49,178 nt of DNA from Alphaproteobacteria bacterium (GTDB lineage: Bacteria; Pseudomonadota; Alphaproteobacteria; Rickettsiales; JABCZZ01), in the NCBI GenBank assembly GCA_013288335.1, contig JABDCC010000010.1, positions 1,723 through 50,900 of the forward strand. Reading direction: 5' to 3'. Within the stretch, counting starts at the first letter, position 1; every line of letters begins with the position of its first letter. A program made the translations under genes and the position numbers. The notes below the pieces were generated by a model, which made no database searches, was not told where the DNA came from, and saw only the letters and a program-made list of their open reading frames with translations. Below are positions 16,534-24,014 of the stretch, piece by piece.

Positions 16534-18864
16534 CTATATAGCGCGCACTTCTGTTCCGTCATTTCCTCGTTTGCGGAGCAACTTGTCGTTTTTAACAACA
16601 CTCCATGCTTTCTTACTCTTTGCCTCTTGTATCACCTGAGCAGCCACCTCTTTACCCGAACGAAATGCCCCTGCCATCGATGCAGGAAATTCCGTATCGA
16701 ATGTATCGCCTGCAATATAAATTTTATCTTGGTGCAATGGGCCCGTGCGTTTTCCACCCGGTGCACAGGCGGTATAGACACCAAGAGCATAAGGATTGCT
16801 ATTCCACTCAGTAATAATAGGAGGAGCTGTGATATAATTTTCGTAACCCTCGATTTCTTTCACCTGCTTCAGGTTCTGGTGAAAGAAATCTAAAGCTTCT
16901 AAGGATGACATTTTTTCTATTTCAATGGCTTTGGAGCCACCAATCAGCATAGTTATAGTTGGCTTGCCCCCACTATGCAAATGACAGAAAAGCGGGGGGT
17001 TGGAATCCAGAAGGTCTAAATGCTGATCAACTGGAATTTTTTTATTGATAAAGAATTTATGATCAAGTTCCACTATAATTTTAGTCATTTGTCCTACCAG
17101 AATTTCATCAAATCCATCACGTATTTCCTGGCTTAATGGTGGATCAAATTCAATTCCACCACTTTTAAGTACGCTAATGGGAACGGTGACAATGGCTCGT
17201 TTGCCTTTAAATACTTCCCCGGCTTGTGTTTCCACCTGCACGCCTTTGGAGGTACTGGATATTTTTTTGACGGGAGTATTAAAAAGGGTGTTTTCGTCAA
17301 GTTTTGCATCTCTGCCCATGGCATCAATCAGTGTCTTGATACCACCTTTGAGCTGAAATCCTCCGGGATTAGCTTTATCCGTGAGATATTCAAGCGCGGA
17401 AGGGTGTTGATTTGGATCCAATCCATACCATGTAGAGTATTTTCGGCAAAAATTCTTACGTGCCTCTTCATCTTTTAATAAATCTGCTAGGGGACAATCC
17501 GGTTCAAGTCCATTTATAATTCGCTGAGCTTTTTCGTTGTCGATATTATTGCCTGCGAGTTGACGCAATGTTTTTCCATGCGCAATACCACCTCTATAAG
17601 AAATTACATTGCTCACAGTATCTATGCTGTAAGACAGCCCATGCTTGTCGAGCTGTTTAGTGAGGGGGTTTTCTTCGCTGTTATGACCCCAGTGCGCGCC
17701 AGTATCTATGGCAATCCCGGAGTAAGTAGAGACGGTTTTTGCTCTTCCGCCTGCTTCACTCGTGGCCTCTAATATTCGGTAAGTAATATCGGCTTTGTTC
17801 AGTTTCTCTGCTGCTTTTAAACCTGTTATTCCGGCACCGATGATTAGTACATCCGGATCTTCTCGAGTATGTTTAGGAGGATTATTGATAACGTCTTTAT
17901 ATTTTCTAATAGACTTTGGGGGTTCATAAAATTGCCCTGCTGCCGCACCAAATATCTTTCCAAGAGGAGTATGTCTTTTTGTTTCAGGTAATTGAATAGT
18001 TGCGCCTAATGTTGTTAAGATTCCAGCCTGTTTTGCAAAGGTCGTAAACTTTCCGGGTTTGAAGAGTACAAAATTACGCTCCAGATTATCGTCGAGATCC
18101 TTCTTCATGGCCACTAGGGTAGGATGAGAAAACGTTATATCATCAGGAAAAGAAAGAGCAAAGTAACGCTTCAGATGTTCTTTCACAACGGAAACAGGGA
18201 GGGAATCTTTGGAGGCGCCTTTAACACAAAGATCGAGCACATTAGAAGGCTCATCTCCTTGCTTCATAGGCGGCTGAATATAGCGCATATTAATGGTCTT
18301 AAAGCCGTGTTTTTCATAAAGATTTCGGCGATAAATCTGATCTATGGAAGCTTCGGAATCCTGTTTGTATTCTTCAGGAGTCATCAAAAGGGGAGAATGT
18401 TGTTCTACAAAAGTAAGCAAGGTAGGGTGGTCGGGCGCATCAGCGTTTGTTTCACGTATAAAATTCTTTGCGGCCTCTTCACGCAGTTGGAATAATTTTT
18501 CACGTATACCTTGCCCCTGAAAAGATGGATTTACAAAAATGAAAATGCCTTGCAAGGTTCCATCTATTCCTTTTGCAGAACTTCCGGCAAATATATCAAA
18601 ATTAGTTGCACCGACGAGTTTTCCGTTTGCAGTTTTGAGGCATATCCACATTTCTTTACATGGACCATATTTTTTCTGGAATGCTACATCACTATTGCGT
18701 CCAAGATTACGTGCCAAAGCGGCTAACATTTCCTCATCAGATGCATATTCTCCCGGCAAGGTAAATACTTTTTTGCTATCCTCAAAAATCTGAGGGAGAT
18801 CAGGATGAGTAATTGAATCAATATTAAATTCAATAAAGTCAGTGTGTTGAGTATATTGCATCAA
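16534..18864 (-). CDS. GNAT acetyltransferase-FAD amine oxidase fusion, 776 aa
   Basis: Two enzymes in one chain. Residues of about 1-230 form a GNAT-like domain: GKLVGATNFDIFAG, then IFVNPSFQGQGIREKL with the Q-x-x-G-x-G/A-like acetyl-CoA loop, and IYRRNLYEKHGFKTI. From about 338 the flavin amine oxidase domain starts with VLIIGAGITGLKAAEKL (Gly343 onward), ILEATSEAGGRAKT and AIDTGAHWG, and ends with YIAGDTFDTEFPASMAGAFRSG, the usual FAD-contacting C-terminus. The substrate is not determined. The combination recalls polyamine catabolism (acetylation followed by oxidation), which is inference. A GAAGGT ribosome site lies before the ATG. The gene is in the inserted element, with a CtrA-like motif upstream. 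Confidence 0.85.
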   Translation of the reverse strand: MMQYTQHTDFIEFNIDSITHPDLPQIFEDSKKVFTLPGEYASDEEMLAALARNLGRNSDVAFQKKYGPCKEMWICLKTANGKLVGATNFDIFAGSSAKGIDGTLQGIFIFVNPSFQGQGIREKLFQLREEAAKNFIRETNADAPDHPTLLTFVEQHSPLLMTPEEYKQDSEASIDQIYRRNLYEKHGFKTINMRYIQPPMKQGDEPSNVLDLCVKGASKDSLPVSVVKEHLKRYFALSFPDDITFSHPTLVAMKKDLDDNLERNFVLFKPGKFTTFAKQAGILTTLGATIQLPETKRHTPLGKIFGAAAGQFYEPPKSIRKYKDVINNPPKHTREDPDVLIIGAGITGLKAAEKLNKADITYRILEATSEAGGRAKTVSTYSGIAIDTGAHWGHNSEENPLTKQLDKHGLSYSIDTVSNVISYRGGIAHGKTLRQLAGNNIDNEKAQRIINGLEPDCPLADLLKDEEARKNFCRKYSTWYGLDPNQHPSALEYLTDKANPGGFQLKGGIKTLIDAMGRDAKLDENTLFNTPVKKISSTSKGVQVETQAGEVFKGKRAIVTVPISVLKSGGIEFDPPLSQEIRDGFDEILVGQMTKIIVELDHKFFINKKIPVDQHLDLLDSNPPLFCHLHSGGKPTITMLIGGSKAIEIEKMSSLEALDFFHQNLKQVKEIEGYENYITAPPIITEWNSNPYALGVYTACAPGGKRTGPLHQDKIYIAGDTFDTEFPASMAGAFRSGKEVAAQVIQEAKSKKAWSVVKNDKLLRKRGNDGTEVRAI

Positions 18865-18914
18865 TATTTACCTTCATATTAAGATCAGGCGTTGCAACAA
18901 AGATCTACTTCTGC

Positions 18915-18962
18915 ATTCTAACCATCAATAGGTTTAAAAAGTGTTAAGATTTTGTGAAATTT
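18915..18962 (-). promoter_or_regulatory. CtrA-like promoter of the GNAT-amine oxidase gene
   Basis: On the minus strand TCACAAAATCTTAACACT leads into TTAACACTTTTTAAACC (TTAA with 6-base spacing, or TTAA-N7-TAAA), then a -10-like TAGAAT. This is the weakest of the set by the strict CtrA rule, but its first 18 bases are identical to the element at 16192-16209. Confidence 0.5.
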
Positions 18963-19045
18963 CTTTATATTTGGAAAACTAATATTGGAGATGCTGTTAA
19001 TTGCTACTTTTCCTGGTTGTAACCATAACGATTATAAGCAGTATT

Positions 19046-19064
19046 AGTAAGGCCGTAGTAAGGT
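19046..19064 (+). repeat. Right terminal repeat, putative integrase arm site
   Basis: AGTAAGGCCGTAGTAAGGT, one mismatch to 10577-10595, same orientation, 119 bases before the right core. Around it (18865-19183) I see only the promoter of the reverse-strand gene and no coding sequence. Confidence 0.65.
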
Positions 19065-19183
19065 AGCTGTATAAAATGGGATAGGGCAGTATAAAACGAA
19101 ATTGTATTATTTTTGCTTCGGAATGCCTGAAATAGAGCCAGTTTAAAAAGGTTAATGCCTAGTGTAAAAGCGCATTTGCCTAA

Positions 19184-19228
19184 CTTCTAAGCTGTAGGTC
19201 GTGGGTTCGAATCCCGCCGGGCACACCA
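19184..19228 (+). pseudogene. 3' half of the split tRNA-Arg(TCT) (right attachment site)
   Basis: From CTTCTAAGCT through the variable loop, T-arm, CGGGCAC and encoded CCA, it equals the intact tRNA-Arg except for C instead of T in the acceptor strand. That change compensates the G in the left half at 10470. Sequence before 19184 has no similarity to a tRNA. Confidence 0.88.
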
Positions 19229-19298
19229 ACAAAATCAATGGGTTAGTATTTATAAATAATTGGAATTGAGTTTATTTTATCTATATAAGCTCAGTCGC

Positions 19299-19316
19299 TT
19301 TTACGGAATTTTTACG
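19299..19316 (+). promoter_or_regulatory. TTTTACG direct repeat, candidate KdpE site
   Basis: TTTTACG occurs at 19299-19305 and again at 19310-19316, an 11-base period (one helical turn), about 100 bases upstream of the first kdp gene. OmpR-family regulators such as KdpE usually bind such direct repeats. The assignment rests on position and geometry only. Confidence 0.4.
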
Positions 19317-19346
19317 TGCATCCTTCTAATATTTACACCAACCATA

Positions 19347-19378
19347 CAGGAGGTTGATTACGATCAATCCTCTGTTTT
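19347..19378 (+). promoter_or_regulatory. Leader hairpin with T-run before the kdp operon
   Basis: CAGGAGGTTGAT, loop TACG, ATCAATCCTCTG: 11 pairs with one bulge on each side, directly followed by TTTT. It lies 34 bases before the first kdp coding region, so it could attenuate transcription or structure the leader. Its function is inferred. Confidence 0.4.
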
Positions 19379-19412
19379 CCGTAGTTATGTGTTTTATACG
19401 TTGGGGTGTCTT

Positions 19413-19505
19413 ATGGATGATGCAATTTTCATTCTCTTCGCTGCCGGATTTTTTGCCGTGTCAGTTGGACTGGTGCTACTCAGCGACAAACTGATGAGGT
19501 CATAA
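19413..19505 (+). CDS. Small membrane peptide preceding kdpF, 30 aa
   Basis: MDDAIFILFAAGFFAVSVGLVLLSDKLMRS: one membrane helix with a short charged tail. Many kdp operons have a similar tiny frame starting M-x-D-x-x-F in front of kdpF, so I regard it as real. A TTGGGGTG site precedes the ATG. A longer reading from the TTG at 19260 is rejected because it runs through the leader hairpin and has no such conservation. Its stop is one base before the start of kdpF. Confidence 0.65.
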   Translation: MDDAIFILFAAGFFAVSVGLVLLSDKLMRS

Positions 19506-19506
19506 T

Positions 19507-19599
19507 ATGCTTACCCTCTATATAATCGCGGGTGTGGTGGCATTTCTGCTGCTTATCTATCTCTTCGTGGCGCTTTTAAAACCGGAGATATTTCCATGA
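19507..19599 (+). CDS. kdpF: Potassium-transporting ATPase subunit F
   Basis: 30 residues (MLTLYIIAGVVAFLLLIYLF, ending in [10 protein letters not shown]), a single membrane helix with the typical L-x-K-P-E-x-F end of KdpF. KdpF stabilises the KdpABC complex in the inner membrane. Its stop overlaps the kdpA start (ATGA). Confidence 0.92.
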   Translation: MLTLYIIAGVVAFLLLIYLFVALLKPEIFP

Positions 19600-21368
19600 A
19601 TATTACGATTCTTTCCGGCAATGATTGGGTGCAGTTGTTGCTGTATTTTGCTGTTTTATTTGCTTGTGTGAAGCCGCTGGGAAGCTACATGGCGCGGGTT
19701 TATGGCGGTGAGCAGACGTTTGCATCAAAGGCACTTAGCTGGCTTGAGCGCGGTATTTATAAAGTTTCCGGCATTGACGCAGAAGAAGAGATGAACTGGA
19801 AACAATATTCGCTGGCCATGCTTGGTTTTACTATTGTTAGCTTTATAGGTCTTTATCTTATATTGCGTGTGCAGGCTATGTTGCCGTTAAATCCGGCTAG
19901 CATGATTGCGGTAACTCCTGATCTGGCATTTAATACGGCTGTAAGTTTTATTACCAATACTAACTGGCAGTCTTATGGTGGCGAATCCACGATGAGTTAT
20001 TTAAGCCAGATGGCGGGGCTTACCGTGCAGAATTTCCTCTCCGCTGCTGTTGGCATGGCGGTACTCATCGCAATGATTCGTGGGTTTACACATAAAAAAA
20101 CTGAAAATATCGGGAATTTCTGGGTCGATCTGGTTCGCGGTAATTTATATATTTTACTACCACTCGCGCTACTTTGGACGGTTTTGCTTGGCTCACAAGG
20201 AATGGTGCAGACTTTTTCCAGCTACATTGATGCACCGCTCATGGAGAACATAAAGCTCGATGAGAAAAAAGATGACAAAGGCGTTGTCACTCAGAAAGCA
20301 GATACCATTACAACGCAATCCATTGCGGTGGGGCCGGTAGCATCACAGGTGGCAATCAAACAGCTTGGTACCAATGGCGGCGGATTTTTTAATGCAAACT
20401 CTGCACATCCGTTTGAAAATCCCACCCCGTTTTCCAATTTCATTGAGATGTTGGCAATTTTAATGATTCCCGCTTCTTTGTGTTATACGTTTGGAAAAAT
20501 GGTGGGTGATACGAAACAAGGTTGGGCGATTCTTGCAGCCATGACCATCATATTTGTACCGTTGGTATTATTTTGCACTGTGCAGGAGGAATCCGGCAAT
20601 CCAAAGTTCACCACGCTTAATATAGAGCAATCCGCTGGTAATATGGAAGGTAAGGAAGCCCGTTTTGGTGTTATCAATTCAACGCTTTGGGCGACGGCGA
20701 CCACTGCAGCATCCAATGGCTCTGTCAATTCCATGCATGATTCATTTACACCGCTTGGCGGGTTTGTGCCACTCTTGTTTATTCAGTTTGGCGAAGTGAT
20801 TTACGGCGGTGTGGGTTCCGGTCTTTACGGGATGCTGATATTTGTAATTGTTACCGTATTCATTGCTGGGCTTATGGTCGGGCGTACGCCGGAATATCTG
20901 GGCAAAAAAATCGGGGCGTTTGAGATAAAAATGGCATCGATTGCCGTACTTGCTCCCCATCTTGGTACACTGATTGGCACTGCTATTGCGGTGATGTGTG
21001 AAGCGGGAAAAGTGGGTGTTTCAAATCCGGGCGCACAAGGATTTAGTGAAATACTCTATGCGTTTTCATCGGCTGCCAATAATAACGGCAGCGCCTTTGC
21101 CGGAATTTCTGCCAATACGCCGTTTTATAATGGCGCACTTGGCATGGTGATGTTGTTTGGCCGGTATTTTGTGATGCTTCCGGTTTTGGCAATCGCTGGG
21201 AGCCTTGCGCGCAAAAATACCGTGCCGGTATCTGCGGGCACATTGCCTACAACGACGCCATTATTTGTTTTATTCCTCGCAAGCATTGTGGTGGTGGTCG
21301 GGTTTCTTTCCTTCGTGCCATCGCTTGCGCTCGGCCCGGTCGCAGAACATTTCAATTTAATGAAATAG
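19596..21368 (+). CDS. kdpA: Potassium-transporting ATPase subunit A
   Basis: 590 residues, slightly longer than the roughly 560 usual. It is the potassium-binding channel-like subunit in the inner membrane. Multiple membrane segments and the KdpA selectivity-loop sequences are visible, such as [43 protein letters not shown] and [13 protein letters not shown]. Part of the extra length is a charged loop around residues 208-235 ([20 protein letters not shown]). It is the first large gene of the kdp operon, and kdpB follows after 7 bases. Confidence 0.97.
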   Translation: MNITILSGNDWVQLLLYFAVLFACVKPLGSYMARVYGGEQTFASKALSWLERGIYKVSGIDAEEEMNWKQYSLAMLGFTIVSFIGLYLILRVQAMLPLNPASMIAVTPDLAFNTAVSFITNTNWQSYGGESTMSYLSQMAGLTVQNFLSAAVGMAVLIAMIRGFTHKKTENIGNFWVDLVRGNLYILLPLALLWTVLLGSQGMVQTFSSYIDAPLMENIKLDEKKDDKGVVTQKADTITTQSIAVGPVASQVAIKQLGTNGGGFFNANSAHPFENPTPFSNFIEMLAILMIPASLCYTFGKMVGDTKQGWAILAAMTIIFVPLVLFCTVQEESGNPKFTTLNIEQSAGNMEGKEARFGVINSTLWATATTAASNGSVNSMHDSFTPLGGFVPLLFIQFGEVIYGGVGSGLYGMLIFVIVTVFIAGLMVGRTPEYLGKKIGAFEIKMASIAVLAPHLGTLIGTAIAVMCEAGKVGVSNPGAQGFSEILYAFSSAANNNGSAFAGISANTPFYNGALGMVMLFGRYFVMLPVLAIAGSLARKNTVPVSAGTLPTTTPLFVLFLASIVVVVGFLSFVPSLALGPVAEHFNLMK

Positions 21369-21375
21369 GCTATTT

Positions 21376-23439
21376 ATGACTATGTCCTCAGCTATCATAT
21401 CACGCGAAAGTTTTGCTGAGGCAGTAAAGCTTTCATTTTGCCGCCTTACGTTCCGCTACCAGGCGCGTAACCCGGTTATGTTTGTAGTGTTTATTGGTGC
21501 GATACTTACGCTCATGCTCTGCATTTATAATATCTCTAACCCCAGCGCTGAGCCCACTTGGTTTATCGGCGCAATTTCTTTCTGGCTGTGGTTTACAGTG
21601 ATATTTGCCAATTTTGCTGAAGCAGTGGCTGAAGGCAGGGGCAGAGCGCAAGCAGCTTCGCTTAAAAAAGCGCGGCGCGATATTATGGCAAAAAAAATTG
21701 TCGATATTAAAAAGAGAAATGTTTTCCGATCAGTTGCGGCAAGTGAGTTGCGTTTAAATGATCTGGTAGTGGTAGAAGCGGGTGATTTTATACCGGGTGA
21801 CGGGCAGGTCATGGAGGGAATTGCCTCGGTAGATGAAAGTGCCATCACAGGGGAAAGTGCTCCGGTCATTCGTGAATCCGGCGGGGATCGCGATGCGGTG
21901 ACGGGTGGCACTCGTGTGTTGTCAGATTGGCTGGTGATACGCATAACCTCTAACCCCGGTGAGAGTTTCTTAGATAAAATGATAGCGCTCGTCGAAGGCG
22001 CAAAACGGCAAAAAACACCGAATGAAATCGCGTTGGGAATTTTGCTTGCTGCCATGACGATTATATTTTTGCTTGCGACTGCTACGCTTCTACCTTTCTC
22101 CCTTTACAGTGTAGAAAAAGCTGGTCAGGGGACGGCAGTAAGCATTACCGTGCTCATCGCGCTATTGGTCTGCCTTGCACCCACCACCATTGGCGGGTTG
22201 CTTTCTGCCATCGGCATTGCGGGCATGAGTAGGCTTATTAAAGCCAATGTAATCGCAACATCGGGGCGTGCGGTAGAAGCTGCGGGTGATGTCAACATAT
22301 TGTTGTTGGATAAAACCGGAACCATCACTCACGGAAACCGCCAAGCCGTTGGATTTTTTCCTGCTGATGGAGTCACCATGTTTCAGCTAGCTGAAGCGGC
22401 GGAATTATCCTCACTTGCCGATGAAACCCCGGAAGGAAAAAGCATCGTGGCGCTTGCACATAGCAAATATAATGTGCAGCCAAAAGAGATGCAGGGATTA
22501 GGTGCGACATTCATTAAATTCAGCGCCGAAACCCGTGTGAGCGGTGTTACATTTGGTGATCGCCAGATATTAAAAGGTGCAGGCGACGCTATTGCAAAGC
22601 ACGTGAAATCATTGGGTAGTTCGGTGCCGGATAGTTTAAACAAGCAGGTTGAAACCATTGCCCGCCAAGGCGGAACGCCGCTTATGGTGGCAGAAGGTGC
22701 GAAAGTGTTCGGCGTTATTCAGCTTAAGGATATTGTAAAAGGCGGCATCAAACAGCGTTTAGCAGAGCTGCGAGCTATGGGTATTAAAAGCGTGATGGTA
22801 ACCGGTGATAATCCGCTCACTGCCGCAGCCATTGCCTCTGAAGCGGGAGTCGACGATTTTCTCGCTGAAGCAACACCCGAAGCAAAGCTTAAATATATTC
22901 GTAAAATGCAGGAAGGCGGCGAATTGGTGGCGATGGTCGGTGATGGCACGAATGACGCTCCGGCGCTGGCTCAGGCCGATGTTGCGGTGGCTATGAATAC
23001 CGGCACACAAGCTGCCAAAGAAGCGGGCAATATGGTGGATTTGGATTCCAACCCCACCAAGCTCATTGAGATAGTGGAAATAGGCAAGCAATTGCTCATG
23101 ACGCGTGGATCGCTTACTACCTTTTCGATTGCCAATGACATTGCTAAATATTTTGCCATTATTCCAGCCGCATTTGTAAGTACGTACCCGATGATGAAAG
23201 TGCTGAATATCATGGGGCTTGCTTCGCCACTTAGCGCCATTCTCTCGGCAGTTATTTTTAATGCTTTGATTATTGTTTTCCTGATTCCGCTTGCCTTAAA
23301 AGGGGTTAAATATCGCCCAATTGGTGCCTCACGATTACTACGCTATAATATTTTTGTTTACGGGCTGGGCGGCGTGATCGTTCCGTTTATCGGTATAAAA
23401 ATCATTGATGTCATGCTGCAATTTATGGGGATTGTATGA
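21376..23439 (+). CDS. kdpB: Potassium-transporting ATPase ATP-binding subunit B
   Basis: 687 residues, P-type ATPase of the Kdp complex. The actuator TGES lies in [19 protein letters not shown], the phosphorylated aspartate is Asp312 in [12 protein letters not shown], and the hinge is [27 protein letters not shown] hydrolysis here drives potassium uptake through KdpA. It overlaps kdpC by 4 bases. Confidence 0.98.
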   Translation: MTMSSAIISRESFAEAVKLSFCRLTFRYQARNPVMFVVFIGAILTLMLCIYNISNPSAEPTWFIGAISFWLWFTVIFANFAEAVAEGRGRAQAASLKKARRDIMAKKIVDIKKRNVFRSVAASELRLNDLVVVEAGDFIPGDGQVMEGIASVDESAITGESAPVIRESGGDRDAVTGGTRVLSDWLVIRITSNPGESFLDKMIALVEGAKRQKTPNEIALGILLAAMTIIFLLATATLLPFSLYSVEKAGQGTAVSITVLIALLVCLAPTTIGGLLSAIGIAGMSRLIKANVIATSGRAVEAAGDVNILLLDKTGTITHGNRQAVGFFPADGVTMFQLAEAAELSSLADETPEGKSIVALAHSKYNVQPKEMQGLGATFIKFSAETRVSGVTFGDRQILKGAGDAIAKHVKSLGSSVPDSLNKQVETIARQGGTPLMVAEGAKVFGVIQLKDIVKGGIKQRLAELRAMGIKSVMVTGDNPLTAAAIASEAGVDDFLAEATPEAKLKYIRKMQEGGELVAMVGDGTNDAPALAQADVAVAMNTGTQAAKEAGNMVDLDSNPTKLIEIVEIGKQLLMTRGSLTTFSIANDIAKYFAIIPAAFVSTYPMMKVLNIMGLASPLSAILSAVIFNALIIVFLIPLALKGVKYRPIGASRLLRYNIFVYGLGGVIVPFIGIKIIDVMLQFMGIV

Positions 23440-24011
23440 GTCTGTATCTTCGTCCAAACCTGATTATTTTTCTACTCTTCACTGTCATATTCGGCTTCGC
23501 ATATCCCGGTGTAGTGACGCTGGTTAACCAGTCTTTGTTTCCTGCTCAATCGCAGGGCAGCTTGATTGAGAGCAAAGATGGCAAGGTTCTCGGCTCGACT
23601 TTAATCGGACAGAATTTCAGCGATCCTAAATATTTCTGGAGCAGGCTTTCCGCTACTTCACCGCAGGCCTATAATGCAGCGAATTCCAGCGGCAGTAATT
23701 TAGGCGCGGCAAACCCGGCGTTGCTTGATGCAGTCAAAGGCAGAATATCGGATTTGCAAAAAGCCGATCCCGGCAACACCAAACCTATTCCGGTTGTTCT
23801 GGTCACAGCTTCGGCTAGTGGGCTTGATCCGCATATCAGCCCTGCAGCAGCGGAATATCAAGTTGCAAGAGTGGCAAGAGCGCGTGGTATGAGCGAGGAT
23901 AATGTACGCTCTATTGTCAGAAAATACGCGCAAGACCGCCAGTTTGGAGTGTTAGGTGAGCCTACCGTAAATGTTTTGATGCTTAATCTGGCGTTGGATG
24001 GTAAATTATAG
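23436..24011 (+). CDS. kdpC: Potassium-transporting ATPase subunit C
   Basis: 191 residues: one N-terminal membrane helix ([21 protein letters not shown]), then a soluble domain with [22 protein letters not shown] and [20 protein letters not shown], both strongly typical of KdpC. It joins KdpA and KdpB in the membrane complex. kdpD starts 3 bases after the stop. Confidence 0.97.
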   Translation: MSLYLRPNLIIFLLFTVIFGFAYPGVVTLVNQSLFPAQSQGSLIESKDGKVLGSTLIGQNFSDPKYFWSRLSATSPQAYNAANSSGSNLGAANPALLDAVKGRISDLQKADPGNTKPIPVVLVTASASGLDPHISPAAAEYQVARVARARGMSEDNVRSIVRKYAQDRQFGVLGEPTVNVLMLNLALDGKL

Positions 24012-24014
24012 AGC

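Larger units (their letters stand above)
10496..19193. mobile_element. Integrated element splitting tRNA-Arg, about 8.7 kb
   Basis: The element is bounded by direct copies of the core CTTCTAAGCT at 10496-10505 and 19184-19193, inside the two halves of a tRNA-Arg(TCT). It carries an intact replacement tRNA-Arg near its left end, a near-identical 19-bp repeat near each end (10577 and 19046), and two large reverse-strand genes (1738 and 776 codons). Integration in a tRNA anticodon loop is typical of tyrosine recombinases. I see no integrase, relaxase, replication or phage gene inside, so it is either a cargo element mobilised in trans or a fixed remnant. The boundaries are exact at the level of the core; the mechanism is inferred. 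Confidence 0.75.

Noticed and set aside
10916-19183. Integrase, transposase or phage gene inside the tRNA-inserted element
   Set aside because: The only convincing frames are the two large reverse-strand genes, and neither has recombinase motifs. The shorter forward frames are shadows of these genes.
19260-19412. Longer reading of the small kdp-leader frame from a TTG at 19260
   Set aside because: It runs through the direct repeat and leader hairpin. Only the part from the ATG at 19413 resembles the small membrane peptides of other kdp operons and has a ribosome site.
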